Program-made: the position numbers and the translations under genes
Assembly (NCBI GenBank): GCA_038900335.1
Contig: JBBMRB010000002.1
Location: 397,218-461,217 of the forward strand
DNA: 64,000 bases
DNA from: Rs1 sp038900335
GTDB taxonomy: Bacteria > Pseudomonadota > Gammaproteobacteria > Pseudomonadales > Balneatricaceae
Direction: 5' to 3'
Shown here: piece by piece, positions 9,195 through 18,837 of the stretch
Layout of the letters: every line of letters starts with the position of its first letter
Position numbering within the stretch: the first letter of the stretch is position 1
Notes under the pieces: generated by a model
What the model saw: only the letters and a program-made list of their open reading frames with translations
Databases searched by the model: none
What the model was told of the DNA's origin: nothing

Positions 9195-9224
9195 CTAAAA
9201 ATCCTCAAGCTTTGTAACAAGCCG

Positions 9225-10472
9225 TTAATGGCTGGCTGCCGTTGCACCCATTTCGTTTACCTGCTTAAACACATCAAAACGGTCCATAGCAAAAGGTGCG
9301 ATTAAATCGGGAACTTTACCGCCAGAGGCAACTAGTTCAGCCATAGTTTTTCCACAAATAGGCGTGGCTTTAAAACCCCAAGTTCCCCAACCTGCATCTA
9401 AATAGTAGTTATCGACTGGGCTCAGCCCCATTATCGGACTGTAATCTGCGGTCATATCAGTAATACCTGCCCACTGGCGCATTAATCGCAAATTAGCCAT
9501 AAAGGGAAACATTTCTACGGCACTGGCCAATAAGCTCTCTTTCAACTCTAATGTTGAGCGGGTGTTATAAAGAGGATAAGGATCTGAGCCGCCGCCAAAG
9601 ACAATTTCACCACGACTGGTTTGCTGTACGTAACAGTGCAAAGCAGAAGAGCTAACCAGTGGATCTAGAAAAGGTTTAACCGGCTGAGTCACCATCGCTT
9701 GCAGCGGATAAGTTGATATTGGCATTTTAAAACCAGCTTTAGCGGCCATTAACGAGCTGTGTCCTGACACTGCTTGAATCACACAGCCACAATTAACATT
9801 ACCGCGATTAGTCTTCACGGCAGTCACTTTGCCATTTTCAACCACAACATCGGTTACTTCGGTGAGCTGATGTAATTCAACACCACGTTGGGTAGCCCCT
9901 TTTGCGTAGCCCCAAGCAACAGCATCGTGCCTAGCAGTGGCACCATCTAAGTGCCACAAACCTGCTAATACAGGCATATTGGCAGGGTTCATATTAAGGG
10001 TCGGCACCAATTCTTTTATGGCTTGCGGATCAATTAACTCCGTGCGCCCACCAAAGTGTTTATTGACTTGTGCTCGTTGCCTGAAACCGCGTACCGCTGC
10101 ATCTGTATGCGCTAACGTAAGCTGGCCGCGTTCAGAGTACATAATATTAAAGTCAAACTCTTGAGAGAGTTGCTTAAACATGTTGACGGATTCAGTATAA
10201 AAACTAACTCCTTCAGAGGTCAGGTAGTTTGAGCGAATTACGGCCGTATTTCTAGCTGTATTACCGCCACCTAGATAACCCTTTTCCAAAATAGCAACAT
10301 TGGTAATCCCATGGTATTTTGCCAGATAATAAGCGGTAGCTACACCATGACCACCGCCACCAATAATAACCACATCATAGCTAGACTTAAGATCTACAGG
10401 CTTAGGTAAATCCGCATCTTTTTCAAACGGATAATCGTTATTCAGGCCATATTTTAATAATGAAAAAGGCAT
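9225..10472 (-). CDS. soxB: Sarcosine oxidase beta subunit
   Basis: First gene of the sox operon; the beta subunit holds the FAD at which sarcosine is oxidised and the covalently bound FMN that passes electrons to oxygen. The 415-residue sequence has a glycine-rich FAD motif at residues 36-44 (VIIGGGGHG), the TARNTAVIRSNYL segment typical of the family, and His182 in ATARHDAVAW at the place of the covalent FMN histidine. A C-terminal GWGTWGFKATP closes the FAD domain. It begins 132 bases beyond the stop of purU, so it may have its own promoter. Together with purU this connects sarcosine demethylation to one-carbon metabolism. Confidence 0.95.
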   Translation of the reverse strand: MPFSLLKYGLNNDYPFEKDADLPKPVDLKSSYDVVIIGGGGHGVATAYYLAKYHGITNVAILEKGYLGGGNTARNTAVIRSNYLTSEGVSFYTESVNMFKQLSQEFDFNIMYSERGQLTLAHTDAAVRGFRQRAQVNKHFGGRTELIDPQAIKELVPTLNMNPANMPVLAGLWHLDGATARHDAVAWGYAKGATQRGVELHQLTEVTDVVVENGKVTAVKTNRGNVNCGCVIQAVSGHSSLMAAKAGFKMPISTYPLQAMVTQPVKPFLDPLVSSSALHCYVQQTSRGEIVFGGGSDPYPLYNTRSTLELKESLLASAVEMFPFMANLRLMRQWAGITDMTADYSPIMGLSPVDNYYLDAGWGTWGFKATPICGKTMAELVASGGKVPDLIAPFAMDRFDVFKQVNEMGATAASH

Positions 10473-10603
10473 AAACTCTCCGAATTCGACTGACGACTCA
10501 TTAATGTTTATATGGTGTTAAGTATTTTTCACTTAATCACTCATTAACAAGCCAATTAAATGTAATGAAAGCTCACTTTCTGCATTCATCACCCTATTTA
10601 TAT

Positions 10604-11470
10604 TTAACGGAAAATAACGGTTTTGTTACCTTCAAGAAAAACGCGTTTTTCAATATGCAATTTGACCGCTTTAGCCAGTGCTACTGTTTCAGTATCACGA
10701 CCTACAGCTACCAGCGCATCTGCACAGTATGTATGGCCGACAGGCTGTACCGATTGTTCTATAATAGGGCCTTCATCAAGATCAGATGTCACATAATGGG
10801 CAGTCGCGCCGATAAGTTTAACGCCACGTGCATGGGCTTGATGATAGGGTTTGGCTCCCTTAAAGCCTGGTAGGAACGAGTGATGAATATTGATTGCTCG
10901 ACCACTTAGCTGTGAACACAAGTTATCAGAAAGGATTTGCATATAGCGCGCTAATACCACCAGCTCAGTTTGTGTCTGTTGCATTATCTCTAACAGCGCT
11001 TCTTCCTGATCTCGTTTATTTTCCTTAGTTACCGGTAAATAAACAAAACGTATGCCTTCTCGCTCTGCCATCGCTCGCAAATCAATGTGGTTAGAAACAA
11101 TAGCTGCGACTTCCATATTCAGCTCGCCTTTGCGTAAGCGATACAAAAGATCATCAAGACAGTGGTCAAACTTACTTACCATAATGATCACTTTAGTAGG
11201 CAAAGCGGCAATGTGTAATTCCCACTGCATAGCAAATTGATTTGCAACAGCCTCAAATTCTTCTCTGATATTATCTGCTGTGCTATCCCCTGATTCTATA
11301 TGGAATACTGTACGCATAAAGAAACGTCCAGAATCTTGATCATCAAATTGTGATAGTTCACTAATATAACAGCCATGTTCAACTAAAAAAGAAGTTACTT
11401 TTGCAACAATTCCACTACTTGCTGAACAGGTCGTTTTTAAAATAAATTGATTTACTTTTTGTTTATGCAT
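10604..11470 (-). CDS. purU: Formyltetrahydrofolate deformylase
   Basis: Hydrolyses 10-formyl-THF to formate and THF. The ATG at 11470 (MHKQKVNQF) is chosen because the 19 codons upstream are not family-like; the resulting 288 residues are normal. An N-terminal ACT domain (residues 8-85: SGIVAKVTSFLVEHG) precedes a formyltransferase-fold domain with the catalytic set Asn194 and His196 in INIHHSFLPG and Asp232 in LDEGPI. Located immediately upstream of soxBDAG on the same strand: sarcosine oxidase loads THF with one-carbon units, and PurU helps return free THF, a pairing common in betaine-degrading bacteria. It is divergent from an IclR gene across an AT-rich spacer. Confidence 0.93.
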   Translation of the reverse strand: MHKQKVNQFILKTTCSASSGIVAKVTSFLVEHGCYISELSQFDDQDSGRFFMRTVFHIESGDSTADNIREEFEAVANQFAMQWELHIAALPTKVIIMVSKFDHCLDDLLYRLRKGELNMEVAAIVSNHIDLRAMAEREGIRFVYLPVTKENKRDQEEALLEIMQQTQTELVVLARYMQILSDNLCSQLSGRAINIHHSFLPGFKGAKPYHQAHARGVKLIGATAHYVTSDLDEGPIIEQSVQPVGHTYCADALVAVGRDTETVALAKAVKLHIEKRVFLEGNKTVIFR

Positions 11471-11660
11471 AATATCTACCAACCAAATACGAAATGTTTT
11501 TTCAAATACAAAATATTTAAAAAACAATAAAAACTTAAGTAAAGTATATTTAATAAGAGATATATAGCAACGATACGCTACAATTTACTAAGAAAAAATT
11601 AACCATATATTTATATATTAATTATTATTTTATATATGAATCAAAAAAAACAAGGGCATC

Positions 11661-12461
11661 ATGACAAACAAAGATTTAGCGGTTCAAGAAAAAAACTATA
11701 CCGTTCCTGCACTGTCTCGTGGGTTAAAAATACTAGGGATGTTTTCACAAAAAACACCAATATTAAATACCAATGACTTCGCAGAAAATTTAGGTGTTTC
11801 TACTTCCTCCATTTATCGCATTGTACAAACACTAACAGACATGAATTTTTTAAAGAAAATATCACGAAATACCTATCAATTAGGGCCAGCTGTAATTTCT
11901 CAGGGGTATACGTATTTAGCAGGTAAGGATATTATCGATATATCGATAACACACCTGCAAAATTTACGAGATGTAACATCAGTTTCTTGCCATTTAGCTG
12001 TACGCGAAGAACGTGAAGTTATTTATATATATAGAGCCCTCGCTTCACAAAGATTATCGGTAAACATTCCAATAGGAACAAGACTGCCATGCCACAGTAC
12101 TGCGCTTGGCAGAGCCTTACTAACAGGTTTGAATGACAGTGAGCTATCGCAATTATATTATGGAGCACAACTAGATAACGTAGAAAGCCATAACCCACAA
12201 AGCCTTCCCGCTCTAAAACTAAAGGTCAGGGACGAAAGAGAACAAGGCTACTCTATTAATCAATCAGATCTAGCGACAGCAATAGCCGCTCCCATTCGAG
12301 ACCATCATAATAATATTATTGCAGCCATTAACATTTCAGGCCCAGACGCCTTTATACAAGGCAAAGAGATATCAATAGAAATCACTCATCAGCTGCAACA
12401 AACAGCACTCGCTATTTCAGAAGAACTTGGGTATAGAGTGAGGCTACCAGAGCTAATTTAA
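11661..12461 (+). CDS. IclR-family transcriptional regulator (near purU-sox)
   Basis: A 266-residue IclR regulator: N-terminal winged helix (VPALSRGLKILGMF, then LGVSTSSIYRIVQTL as recognition helix, about residues 15-75) and a C-terminal GAF-like effector domain (VREEREVIYIYRALASQRL, then LPCHSTALGRALL and GYSINQSD). An AAGGGC ribosome binding site lies 5 bases before the ATG. It is divergent from purU-soxBDAG and clearly paralogous to the convergent IclR gene at 12542-13324 (shared VPAL.RGL.IL, SIYRIVQTLT.M, PCH.TA.GR.LLTG). Likely controls the sox genes, itself, or the TAXI-TRAP cluster; which one cannot be told from sequence. Confidence 0.88.
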   Translation: MTNKDLAVQEKNYTVPALSRGLKILGMFSQKTPILNTNDFAENLGVSTSSIYRIVQTLTDMNFLKKISRNTYQLGPAVISQGYTYLAGKDIIDISITHLQNLRDVTSVSCHLAVREEREVIYIYRALASQRLSVNIPIGTRLPCHSTALGRALLTGLNDSELSQLYYGAQLDNVESHNPQSLPALKLKVRDEREQGYSINQSDLATAIAAPIRDHHNNIIAAINISGPDAFIQGKEISIEITHQLQQTALAISEELGYRVRLPELI

Positions 12462-12466
12462 AATAT

Positions 12467-12488
12467 AGCTCTTCTCACTTAAGAAGAG
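12467..12488. terminator. Hairpin between convergent IclR genes
   Basis: A perfect 8-bp stem (gctcttct / agaagagc) with a 6-base loop, six bases past the stop of the plus-strand IclR gene and between two convergent genes. It lacks a long T-run, so termination strength is uncertain. Confidence 0.5.
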
Positions 12489-12541
12489 CCATGACACCTA
12501 GGACAAATAAATATTTAAAAAACATACCACCACAAAAGAAG

Positions 12542-13324
12542 CTAAAGCGAGTGAGCCTTCTCTTTACTATAGCCACTTATATCTTGGGATATTTTGCTAG
12601 CAGAATCTTTTAACATATCAAGCAAACGCTCCTGCATGCCCGTTTTTTTCATTATAGCATCTGGAACAGAAACATTAATTGCAGCCACTACATTATTCAT
12701 ATGATCATAAATAGGCACTGCTAAGGCAGTTGAGTAGTCTGAAAAATGTATACTCCAGCCTTGCCCTGATTCTTTTCTACATAATTCAACCAATTCAGGA
12801 AAAGTTTGCGGTGCTGGTTCAGGATAACCATCAAGACGCTGCCCACTGTACAAAGCCTCCAATTCATCTGCATACATACCTGTCAACAAAACCCGCCCCA
12901 TTGCCGTAGTATGGCAAGGGTATCGCATACCCAAAGGGACGTTAACGGCGAGTATCTGAGATGCAAGCGCTCGAAAAATATAAATAGTTTCCCGCCCTTC
13001 TCTGATAGCCAAATGGCTTGATAAGGATGTAATATCTCGTAATTTAATAATATAAGGCGCAGCTATTTCCGATATTTCTCGACTTGCCAAATAACAAAAG
13101 CCTCGAGATAACACCTGAGAACCCAACTCATAGCTATTGACCCCTACCCTTCGCAAATACCCCATATTTGTGAGGGTTTGTACGATACGATAGAGGGAAC
13201 CTAAGCTAACACCAAATGCCTCCGCCATCTCAGCCTGAGTAAGGCGCCGAGACTGACCTGTAAACATTTCTAGAATCTGAAGCCCGCGCTGTAACGCAGG
13301 AACAGTGTAATCTTTCTCAGCCAC
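12542..13324 (-). CDS. IclR-family transcriptional regulator (TAXI-TRAP cluster)
   Basis: A 260-residue IclR regulator with the winged helix at residues 6-70 (VPALQRGLQILEMF, LGSLYRIVQTLTNMGYL) and an effector domain containing REGRETIYIFRALASQ, YPCHTTAMGRVLL and GWSIHFSDYSTALAVP. It is the last gene of the minus-strand run ureohydrolase, TAXI binding protein, DUF1850, fused TRAP permease, IclR, 58 bases after the permease, which suggests it is a local regulator of that cluster. It resembles the convergent IclR gene at 11661-12461 closely enough that the two probably arose by duplication. Confidence 0.87.
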   Translation of the reverse strand: MAEKDYTVPALQRGLQILEMFTGQSRRLTQAEMAEAFGVSLGSLYRIVQTLTNMGYLRRVGVNSYELGSQVLSRGFCYLASREISEIAAPYIIKLRDITSLSSHLAIREGRETIYIFRALASQILAVNVPLGMRYPCHTTAMGRVLLTGMYADELEALYSGQRLDGYPEPAPQTFPELVELCRKESGQGWSIHFSDYSTALAVPIYDHMNNVVAAINVSVPDAIMKKTGMQERLLDMLKDSASKISQDISGYSKEKAHSL

Positions 13325-13352
13325 AATCGAACCTCAAATTTTCACTTTAATA

Positions 13353-13370
13353 TGGGTCATCCCTGACCCA
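13353..13370 (-). promoter_or_regulatory. Hairpin between TRAP permease and IclR gene
   Basis: Perfect 7-bp inverted repeat tgggtca / tgaccca with a 4-base loop in the 58-base gap between the two genes. It could be an IclR binding palindrome or an attenuating hairpin that lowers regulator expression; no T-run follows. Confidence 0.4.
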
Positions 13371-13382
13371 ATAATTTATATA

Positions 13383-15617
13383 TTATAAATTATCGACTGA
13401 CCCTTTCCTATAATTACGTATAAGTATAGCTAAAACTAGAGATCCCGCTAAAGCAATAATCCAAGGTGTATTACCAACCAAAAGAAGCCCAGATATTGTT
13501 AAAATCCATTTTTCGAATCTCTGCAGCGGTGCATTAAAGAAACCAATATACGCAGCAGACAATGCGATTATACATAGCACTCCACTAATCATCGCTAATA
13601 CAAACTCGGTCCAATTGAATTCTAGAAACAACATGCTTGGTGCGTAGATAAACATAAAGGGAACTAATGCCTTACCCATAGATAGACGAAACGCCGTCAA
13701 CCCTGTTCGCATTGGATCTGAGCCAGCAATACCTGCACCTGCATACGCAGCCAATGCCACTGGAGGTGTTACATCAGCCAATACACCATAATAAAAGATA
13801 AAGAAATGAGCCGCCAATATCGCGACTCCAAAATCATCTAACGCTGGAGCAACAATTGAAGCGAGAATAATATACGTAGGAGTTGTGGGAATACCAGCTC
13901 CCATTAGAATACAAGCTAAAGCGACCAATATCAAAGCGATGAACAATGTAATACTTGACTCACTCAATAGCTCAAAAGGCACTAAGGGTGTTATCCAGCC
14001 ACCAAAATCAACGGCCAACCCAACTATTGCACCAGAGAACTTAAAGCCCAGGCCCGTTAAGGTTGTTACACCTAGTAGAAAACCTACACAAGCACAAGCA
14101 GCTGTAATAGCAATTGACTGCTTCGCACCTTCTTCTAAACTAACGACCAAGCGACGCGGTGTTAATACACTCCCATGATCTAATTTCGAAAACCCTAAAG
14201 GCTTTAGTATTACAGGGATATACGAACAAAGCACTGTTAGAACAATACCCCAAAAGGCAGCTAAGAATGGCGTGTATTGCATTAATAGCATAGAAACCAT
14301 AACGATCAAAGGAATAGTCTGATGCCAATGGCGAGCCATTATATTGGAGAATTTTGGAATATCGGCAGCGGGAATACCTTTAAGGTTTAACCGTCTCGCC
14401 TCAAAATGCACCATACACAAGGTCGCTAAGTAATGAAACGCTGCTGGTATAATGGCAATTAAAATCAGCTCATTATATGGCACTCCTAACATTTCAGACA
14501 TTACAAATGCTGAGGCTCCCATAATAGGAGGAGTTATCTGCCCACCGCAAGAAGCCGCCGCTTCTGTTGCTGCTGAAAAACGACCGCTAAAACCATAGCG
14601 TTTCATCATTGGTATTGTAAAAGCACCCGTTGTAACGGTATTCGCCACCGGCGAACCAGAAATCATACCAAAGAAACCAGAAGAAACTACAGATACTTTA
14701 GCAGGACCTCCTGCATAACGACCTGAAAGAACAGTTGCTAACTCTATAAATAGCTGACCTAGCCCTGATGCTTGCGCCAATACTCCGAACAAAACAAAAT
14801 GAAATACATAAGTAGCAACAACACCGATAGCAATACCGTATATACCTTCCGTACCCAGGTACAAATGCTCAACTAACCGAATAATGTCATAACCTCTATG
14901 GGCTAAAACTCCTGGCAAGTGCGGGCCCAAGATAGCATAAAGCAGAGATACAACACCTATTATCGCTAATGATTCACCCATTGTACGACGAGCACCTTCT
15001 ATTACCAATAGGATAGCAGCACCACCCATCACATAATCAAAGGGCTGAGGAAAACCTATATTTGCAATAAAGATATCATCAAAGAAAAACACCAAATAAC
15101 CAGAGAAAACCACACCCATTACAGCCAAAGGCCAATCTAGCCAGCTAAGCTTATTGCCTCTACCACCCAAAACAGAAAGAGGCAACGCTGATAAACACAT
15201 CATTACAGCAAAGGCATAAATAGATATATTTAAAAATACAGGTAGTTGTGTTCCTATTGCACTAACGAGTTGATTCGCTATTAATAAATAAAAAGCACCG
15301 TACGCCAAACTTAACACAATACTAACTTTAGGATTTTTTGGCACTTTACGAGGAAATACCAAAAATAATAACCCCATAATAAAAGCCATATGTACAGTAC
15401 GATGGGAAATCTCATTAAGCAGCCCAAACCCCGCAGTATAAATATGGAACAAGCTAAGAACGACACAAGAAATAGTAACAAATAATTTCAAAATACCGTT
15501 CAAATCACGAAAATTACTTTCACTATCAAATTCTTTAATTAAATTATCAACCTGCTCTTGAGGAATATCATCTGCAGTGTCAAGGGGAGTATTATTGGTT
15601 TGGTTTTGTTTGATCAT
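13383..15617 (-). CDS. Fused TRAP transporter permease (4TM/12TM type, TAXI system)
   Basis: A 744-residue inner-membrane permease joining the small DctQ-like and the large DctM-like parts of a TRAP transporter in one chain, the form that normally works with TAXI-type binding proteins. Many hydrophobic segments alternate with short loops; the DctM half shows GMISGSPVANTVTTGAFTIP and the repeat-related MGAGIPTTPTYIILASIVAP, signatures of the large subunit. A charged cytosolic tail of about 40 residues comes first. It follows the DUF1850 gene by 24 bases and the TAXI binding protein beyond it, so the import system is complete. The substrate is unknown; TAXI relatives have been linked to glutamate/glutamine and other carboxylates. 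Confidence 0.92.
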   Translation of the reverse strand: MIKQNQTNNTPLDTADDIPQEQVDNLIKEFDSESNFRDLNGILKLFVTISCVVLSLFHIYTAGFGLLNEISHRTVHMAFIMGLLFLVFPRKVPKNPKVSIVLSLAYGAFYLLIANQLVSAIGTQLPVFLNISIYAFAVMMCLSALPLSVLGGRGNKLSWLDWPLAVMGVVFSGYLVFFFDDIFIANIGFPQPFDYVMGGAAILLVIEGARRTMGESLAIIGVVSLLYAILGPHLPGVLAHRGYDIIRLVEHLYLGTEGIYGIAIGVVATYVFHFVLFGVLAQASGLGQLFIELATVLSGRYAGGPAKVSVVSSGFFGMISGSPVANTVTTGAFTIPMMKRYGFSGRFSAATEAAASCGGQITPPIMGASAFVMSEMLGVPYNELILIAIIPAAFHYLATLCMVHFEARRLNLKGIPAADIPKFSNIMARHWHQTIPLIVMVSMLLMQYTPFLAAFWGIVLTVLCSYIPVILKPLGFSKLDHGSVLTPRRLVVSLEEGAKQSIAITAACACVGFLLGVTTLTGLGFKFSGAIVGLAVDFGGWITPLVPFELLSESSITLFIALILVALACILMGAGIPTTPTYIILASIVAPALDDFGVAILAAHFFIFYYGVLADVTPPVALAAYAGAGIAGSDPMRTGLTAFRLSMGKALVPFMFIYAPSMLFLEFNWTEFVLAMISGVLCIIALSAAYIGFFNAPLQRFEKWILTISGLLLVGNTPWIIALAGSLVLAILIRNYRKGSVDNL

Positions 15618-15641
15618 AGATTTACTTCTTATCTTTATGGC

Positions 15642-16127
15642 TTACTGACAGCTCCCTACCGGCTTTATACCAAGTCCAGCATCAGGCCATATATTTAAAT
15701 TTATAGTTCTATCGCCTGTATGCAATTTATTCTCAAAACGCTTATCAGTACGAACAATCAAATTGCTAATATTTCTTTTCAAATGCAGAATAAACTGACC
15801 ATCACGATGCTCAAATGCAACAGCATCTGGCTCATCTATTAATGATGGTAACCCTTGTCCATGAGCGACGAAACGCTCTTTTGTTTGCAATATCTGATAA
15901 TGGCCGTCGTTTACTAATAATCTATACTCATCAGACACTGGTGTTAGTGATACTGAATGAATAAAAGATAAAGAAAACTCATTATCCACCAAACTTATAC
16001 AAGCTAATGGCTTTGCAGACCGATACTCTGTAATACTTAATCCAGAGGCTAATAAATACGGAGTAATTACCACACAGGTAATTACTCCAATAAATTTAAA
16101 TATCTTACTTAATAATCCCTTTCTCAC
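15642..16127 (-). CDS. DUF1850 protein associated with TAXI-TRAP importer
   Basis: A small protein of about 160 residues with an N-terminal signal anchor (LLSKIFKFIGVITCVVITPYL) and the DUF1850 core FIHSVSLTPVSDEYRL. DUF1850 genes are repeatedly found between TAXI binding proteins and fused TRAP permeases, and the function is unknown. The start is uncertain: GTG codons at 16145 and 16127 are both possible and both overlap the 3' end of the TAXI gene (stop at 16105); I chose the inner one because it begins directly with a typical signal segment (VRKGLLSK). It ends 24 bases before the permease, so the genes are probably co-translated. Confidence 0.75.
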   Translation of the reverse strand: MRKGLLSKIFKFIGVITCVVITPYLLASGLSITEYRSAKPLACISLVDNEFSLSFIHSVSLTPVSDEYRLLVNDGHYQILQTKERFVAHGQGLPSLIDEPDAVAFEHRDGQFILHLKRNISNLIVRTDKRFENKLHTGDRTINLNIWPDAGLGIKPVGSCQ

Positions 16128-17073
16128 GATAATAACGCTCAGCACCAGGATGTAGGGGAATTGACACTGACTCTAGCGCTGTTTTAAGGCTAATTTCTTT
16201 ACCTTTTACATGCACTTTTGCCAATGTTTCGACATTTTCATATAAAGCCTTTGTTACAGCATAAGCAATATCATCTGAAAGCTCTGCATGTGTTGCCCAA
16301 ATGGCACGCACAGCCAAAGTTTCAACATCTTTATCAATACCTTTATAAGTACCTGCTGGCAGAATAGTACTAGCATAATAAGGTTGATTTTTTTGCAGCT
16401 CTTTGATCGGAGCTCCAGTCAAAGGGATAATACTTACATCATGGCCATTTGACAGCTCAACAATTGAAGCTGTAGGTGATCCTGCAGTAATAAGAGACGC
16501 GTCTAAATTACCATCTTTTATTTTCTCAGCAGATTGTGAAAAAGAGGAGTAATCTTCTTTTATATCTTCTCTTTTCATACCGTGTGCCGCTAACAAGTCA
16601 CCTAACAACTGCCACTGCCCAGATCCTGGTGAACCAGAACTAACACTACGACCTTTTAGATCCGCAAAACTATTAATACCAGGCTGTGCAATTAACTGTA
16701 CCGTTTCTGGATAAAGTGCACCCAACGCGCGTAGGTTAGTAATAGCTTTACCTTCAAATTGATTTTTACCAGCGTATGCAGCATCTAATACATCAGCAGC
16801 AACGAAAGCAGACTCAATCGATCCACGGCCTAACAACCCAGCATTTGCAACCGATGCATTACCGGTCTCAGCTGTCGCTGACAGTTTCTTACCTTCAAGG
16901 TCAGAATTGTTTGAGATAACTTGAGCAAGCATCCCGCCTAAAGGATAGTACGTACCTCCAGTACCACCTGTAGCGATCCCAAAGAACACACGTTCTTCTG
17001 CTTGAATACCAACACTCGTTAGCCCTGCTGTTAATGCAGCAGAAACCAGAAGGGTCTTTATTGTTTTCTTCAT
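16105..17073 (-). CDS. TAXI-family TRAP solute-binding protein
   Basis: A 322-residue periplasmic binding protein. A clear signal peptide (MKKTIKTLLVSAALTAGL... ending GIQA before EE) is followed by the TAXI hallmark FFGIATGGTGGTYYPLGGMLAQ (family: IGTGGTGGVYYPLGG) and LKGRSVSSGSPGSGQW. It captures the substrate and delivers it to the fused permease two genes downstream. Nearest upstream gene is a formimidoylglutamase-like hydrolase, 54 bases away on the same strand, hinting that the imported compound may be a formimidoyl- or guanidino-type acid (inference). Confidence 0.93.
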   Translation of the reverse strand: MKKTIKTLLVSAALTAGLTSVGIQAEERVFFGIATGGTGGTYYPLGGMLAQVISNNSDLEGKKLSATAETGNASVANAGLLGRGSIESAFVAADVLDAAYAGKNQFEGKAITNLRALGALYPETVQLIAQPGINSFADLKGRSVSSGSPGSGQWQLLGDLLAAHGMKREDIKEDYSSFSQSAEKIKDGNLDASLITAGSPTASIVELSNGHDVSIIPLTGAPIKELQKNQPYYASTILPAGTYKGIDKDVETLAVRAIWATHAELSDDIAYAVTKALYENVETLAKVHVKGKEISLKTALESVSIPLHPGAERYYREKGIIK

Positions 17074-17126
17074 TTTATTTTCCTTTATTAGTTGTTTAAC
17101 ATTTACAATATAAAATTAGCGCTTAA

Positions 17127-18083
17127 TTATTTTAACATTTGTCCAGCTAGCACTCCTGCTGTTCTAGCAGTAACTCCTTGTGGATCAAAACTAGGATTCA
17201 GTTCAGTTATTTCAACCAATGGAAGACCATATGTACAATATCTAGAACTACTTATCACTAAGCCAATAATAGACTCAATCACTCTCAATTCGACACCACG
17301 AACTGCAGGTGCACTTACCCCTGGTGCTTGGTAATGCGGCAGCACATCCATATCTATCGTCAAATATAATGCATCACAAGTCTGAGCAAAGTTTTCTAAT
17401 TCTATTTTTATTTCTTCAAGGTCGTTTTCTTTCACCTGCTTATCTTTACGATAAGTAACCCCCCATGAGTCTGCACGGTGGAACAAAGCTTGTGTGTTAG
17501 CTTCTTCAGCAAGCCCTAAACAAAAATAATGAAAATCATCTGCTCCAACTAAAGTCTGAATTTGATAAAAAGGAGTCCCAGATGATGCACCTGAATCACC
17601 AGGGCATCGCAAATCAAAATGAGCATCTAGGTTAATAATTCCTATTTTACAGTCCTTACCTAACGCTTTATATAAACCACAAAAACTACCGTAAGCTGTT
17701 TCATGCCCACCACCAACTACCAGCAAACGTGAAACCTTAGGAATCTCAGCTGCTACTCGTTCAGCTAATAACTCTTGCCCTGCTTCTAAATCATTACACT
17801 CAACAATGACATCACCAAAATCTATGAGACTACAATCATCCTCGTGCCATGCGATATTGCTAAGTTGGCGACGAAAAGCAGCAGGCCCTTGAGCAGCACC
17901 AATTCGCCCATTATTCCTTTTCACTCCTTCATCGCTACAAAAACCAATCATCCCTCTATATATTTTTGTCTCATCAATTTCTTGAGTGCATAGGGTGACT
18001 TTTTGGTGCCAGCGTAACGCACAAGGCAGCTCTTCTTGATCCAACTTCCCTTGCCACTCAACGGGATTTAAAATAACAGCCAT
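17127..18083 (-). CDS. Formimidoylglutamase-like ureohydrolase (arginase family)
   Basis: Binuclear-manganese ureohydrolase of 318 residues when started at the ATG at 18083 (MAVILNPVEW). Metal ligands are visible: His127 in VVGGGHETAYG, Asp153/His155/Asp157 in NLDAHFDLR and Asp244/Asp246 in TIDMDVLP. The early block GFCSDEGVKRNNGRIGAAQG is characteristic of HutG, which splits N-formimidoyl-L-glutamate to glutamate and formamide. However, no hutH, hutU or hutI is nearby; instead it heads a TAXI-TRAP transporter cluster. It may therefore act on an imported amidine or guanidino acid rather than in histidine breakdown. The substrate cannot be settled from sequence. Confidence 0.8.
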   Translation of the reverse strand: MAVILNPVEWQGKLDQEELPCALRWHQKVTLCTQEIDETKIYRGMIGFCSDEGVKRNNGRIGAAQGPAAFRRQLSNIAWHEDDCSLIDFGDVIVECNDLEAGQELLAERVAAEIPKVSRLLVVGGGHETAYGSFCGLYKALGKDCKIGIINLDAHFDLRCPGDSGASSGTPFYQIQTLVGADDFHYFCLGLAEEANTQALFHRADSWGVTYRKDKQVKENDLEEIKIELENFAQTCDALYLTIDMDVLPHYQAPGVSAPAVRGVELRVIESIIGLVISSSRYCTYGLPLVEITELNPSFDPQGVTARTAGVLAGQMLK

Positions 18084-18113
18084 AACTTCTCTATTTATTT
18101 GAATTATGCACAT

Positions 18114-18836
18114 GATTTAAACACTATATATTCTATCTAGCAACTGCATACGCTATCATCGTTTTATATAAGAATTTATTTTACGTATATGTATTTATAT
18201 GGTGTTTTTAATAAAAAAACAGTTCTACTTGCCGCTACAATAAATTAAATAAAAAAGATGTTATACACGCAGGTTTGATTGAGAACAGCCTTAAGGTTTA
18301 ACTACTTGGAACCCATGGGGTAATACAATCAAACCCATTAATGAGCCTTGTTGATAAGTCTACAAGTAATCTATGATGCAGAAATTTTAGTTTTTAGCTC
18401 TAAAATCTGATAATTTTCGCCAGGTGTTTTGTGGTGGTAGCACATACCCATTTGATCATTTAGTTAATTGTGCTAAAAATTTCAGGCTACGACCAACTGG
18501 TAATCAAACCTTATTCCAAGTGTGTCGGTTGTGACCATATATTCCGTTATCAGAAAAGAATTTTTATCTCATTAAGTGTCACTACACTAATACATCAGAA
18601 GTGACTATATGCTTTTATTGATCATATTATTTATAGCCGTTTGATTTTAATGATATTAAAAATTACTTGCTGAAATGATATTGAACAAAATAAGTTATTT
18701 CCAAAGAAGTATTTTTATCTGGATGATATATTAATACGCAAGTAAGACTTAGATATAAAACGTAAATATGCATATGACTATTATAGAAGAAACTACATTA
18801 TATTTTTTGTGATCTGAGCTATGAAAAAAGATTAGT
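18114..18836. other. Gene-free AT-rich spacer
   Basis: About 720 bases between the ureohydrolase gene and a terminator, with stops in every frame. It must hold the promoter of the TAXI-TRAP operon near 18100-18200. I saw no recognisable gene relic, RNA gene or repeat, though short blocks around 18450-18560 could be old mobile DNA too decayed to name. Confidence 0.4.
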
Positions 18837-18837
18837 A

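Noticed and set aside
18440..18600. Possible zinc-ribbon transposase fragment
   Set aside because: Only vague resemblance in a stretch full of stops; not enough to name a family.
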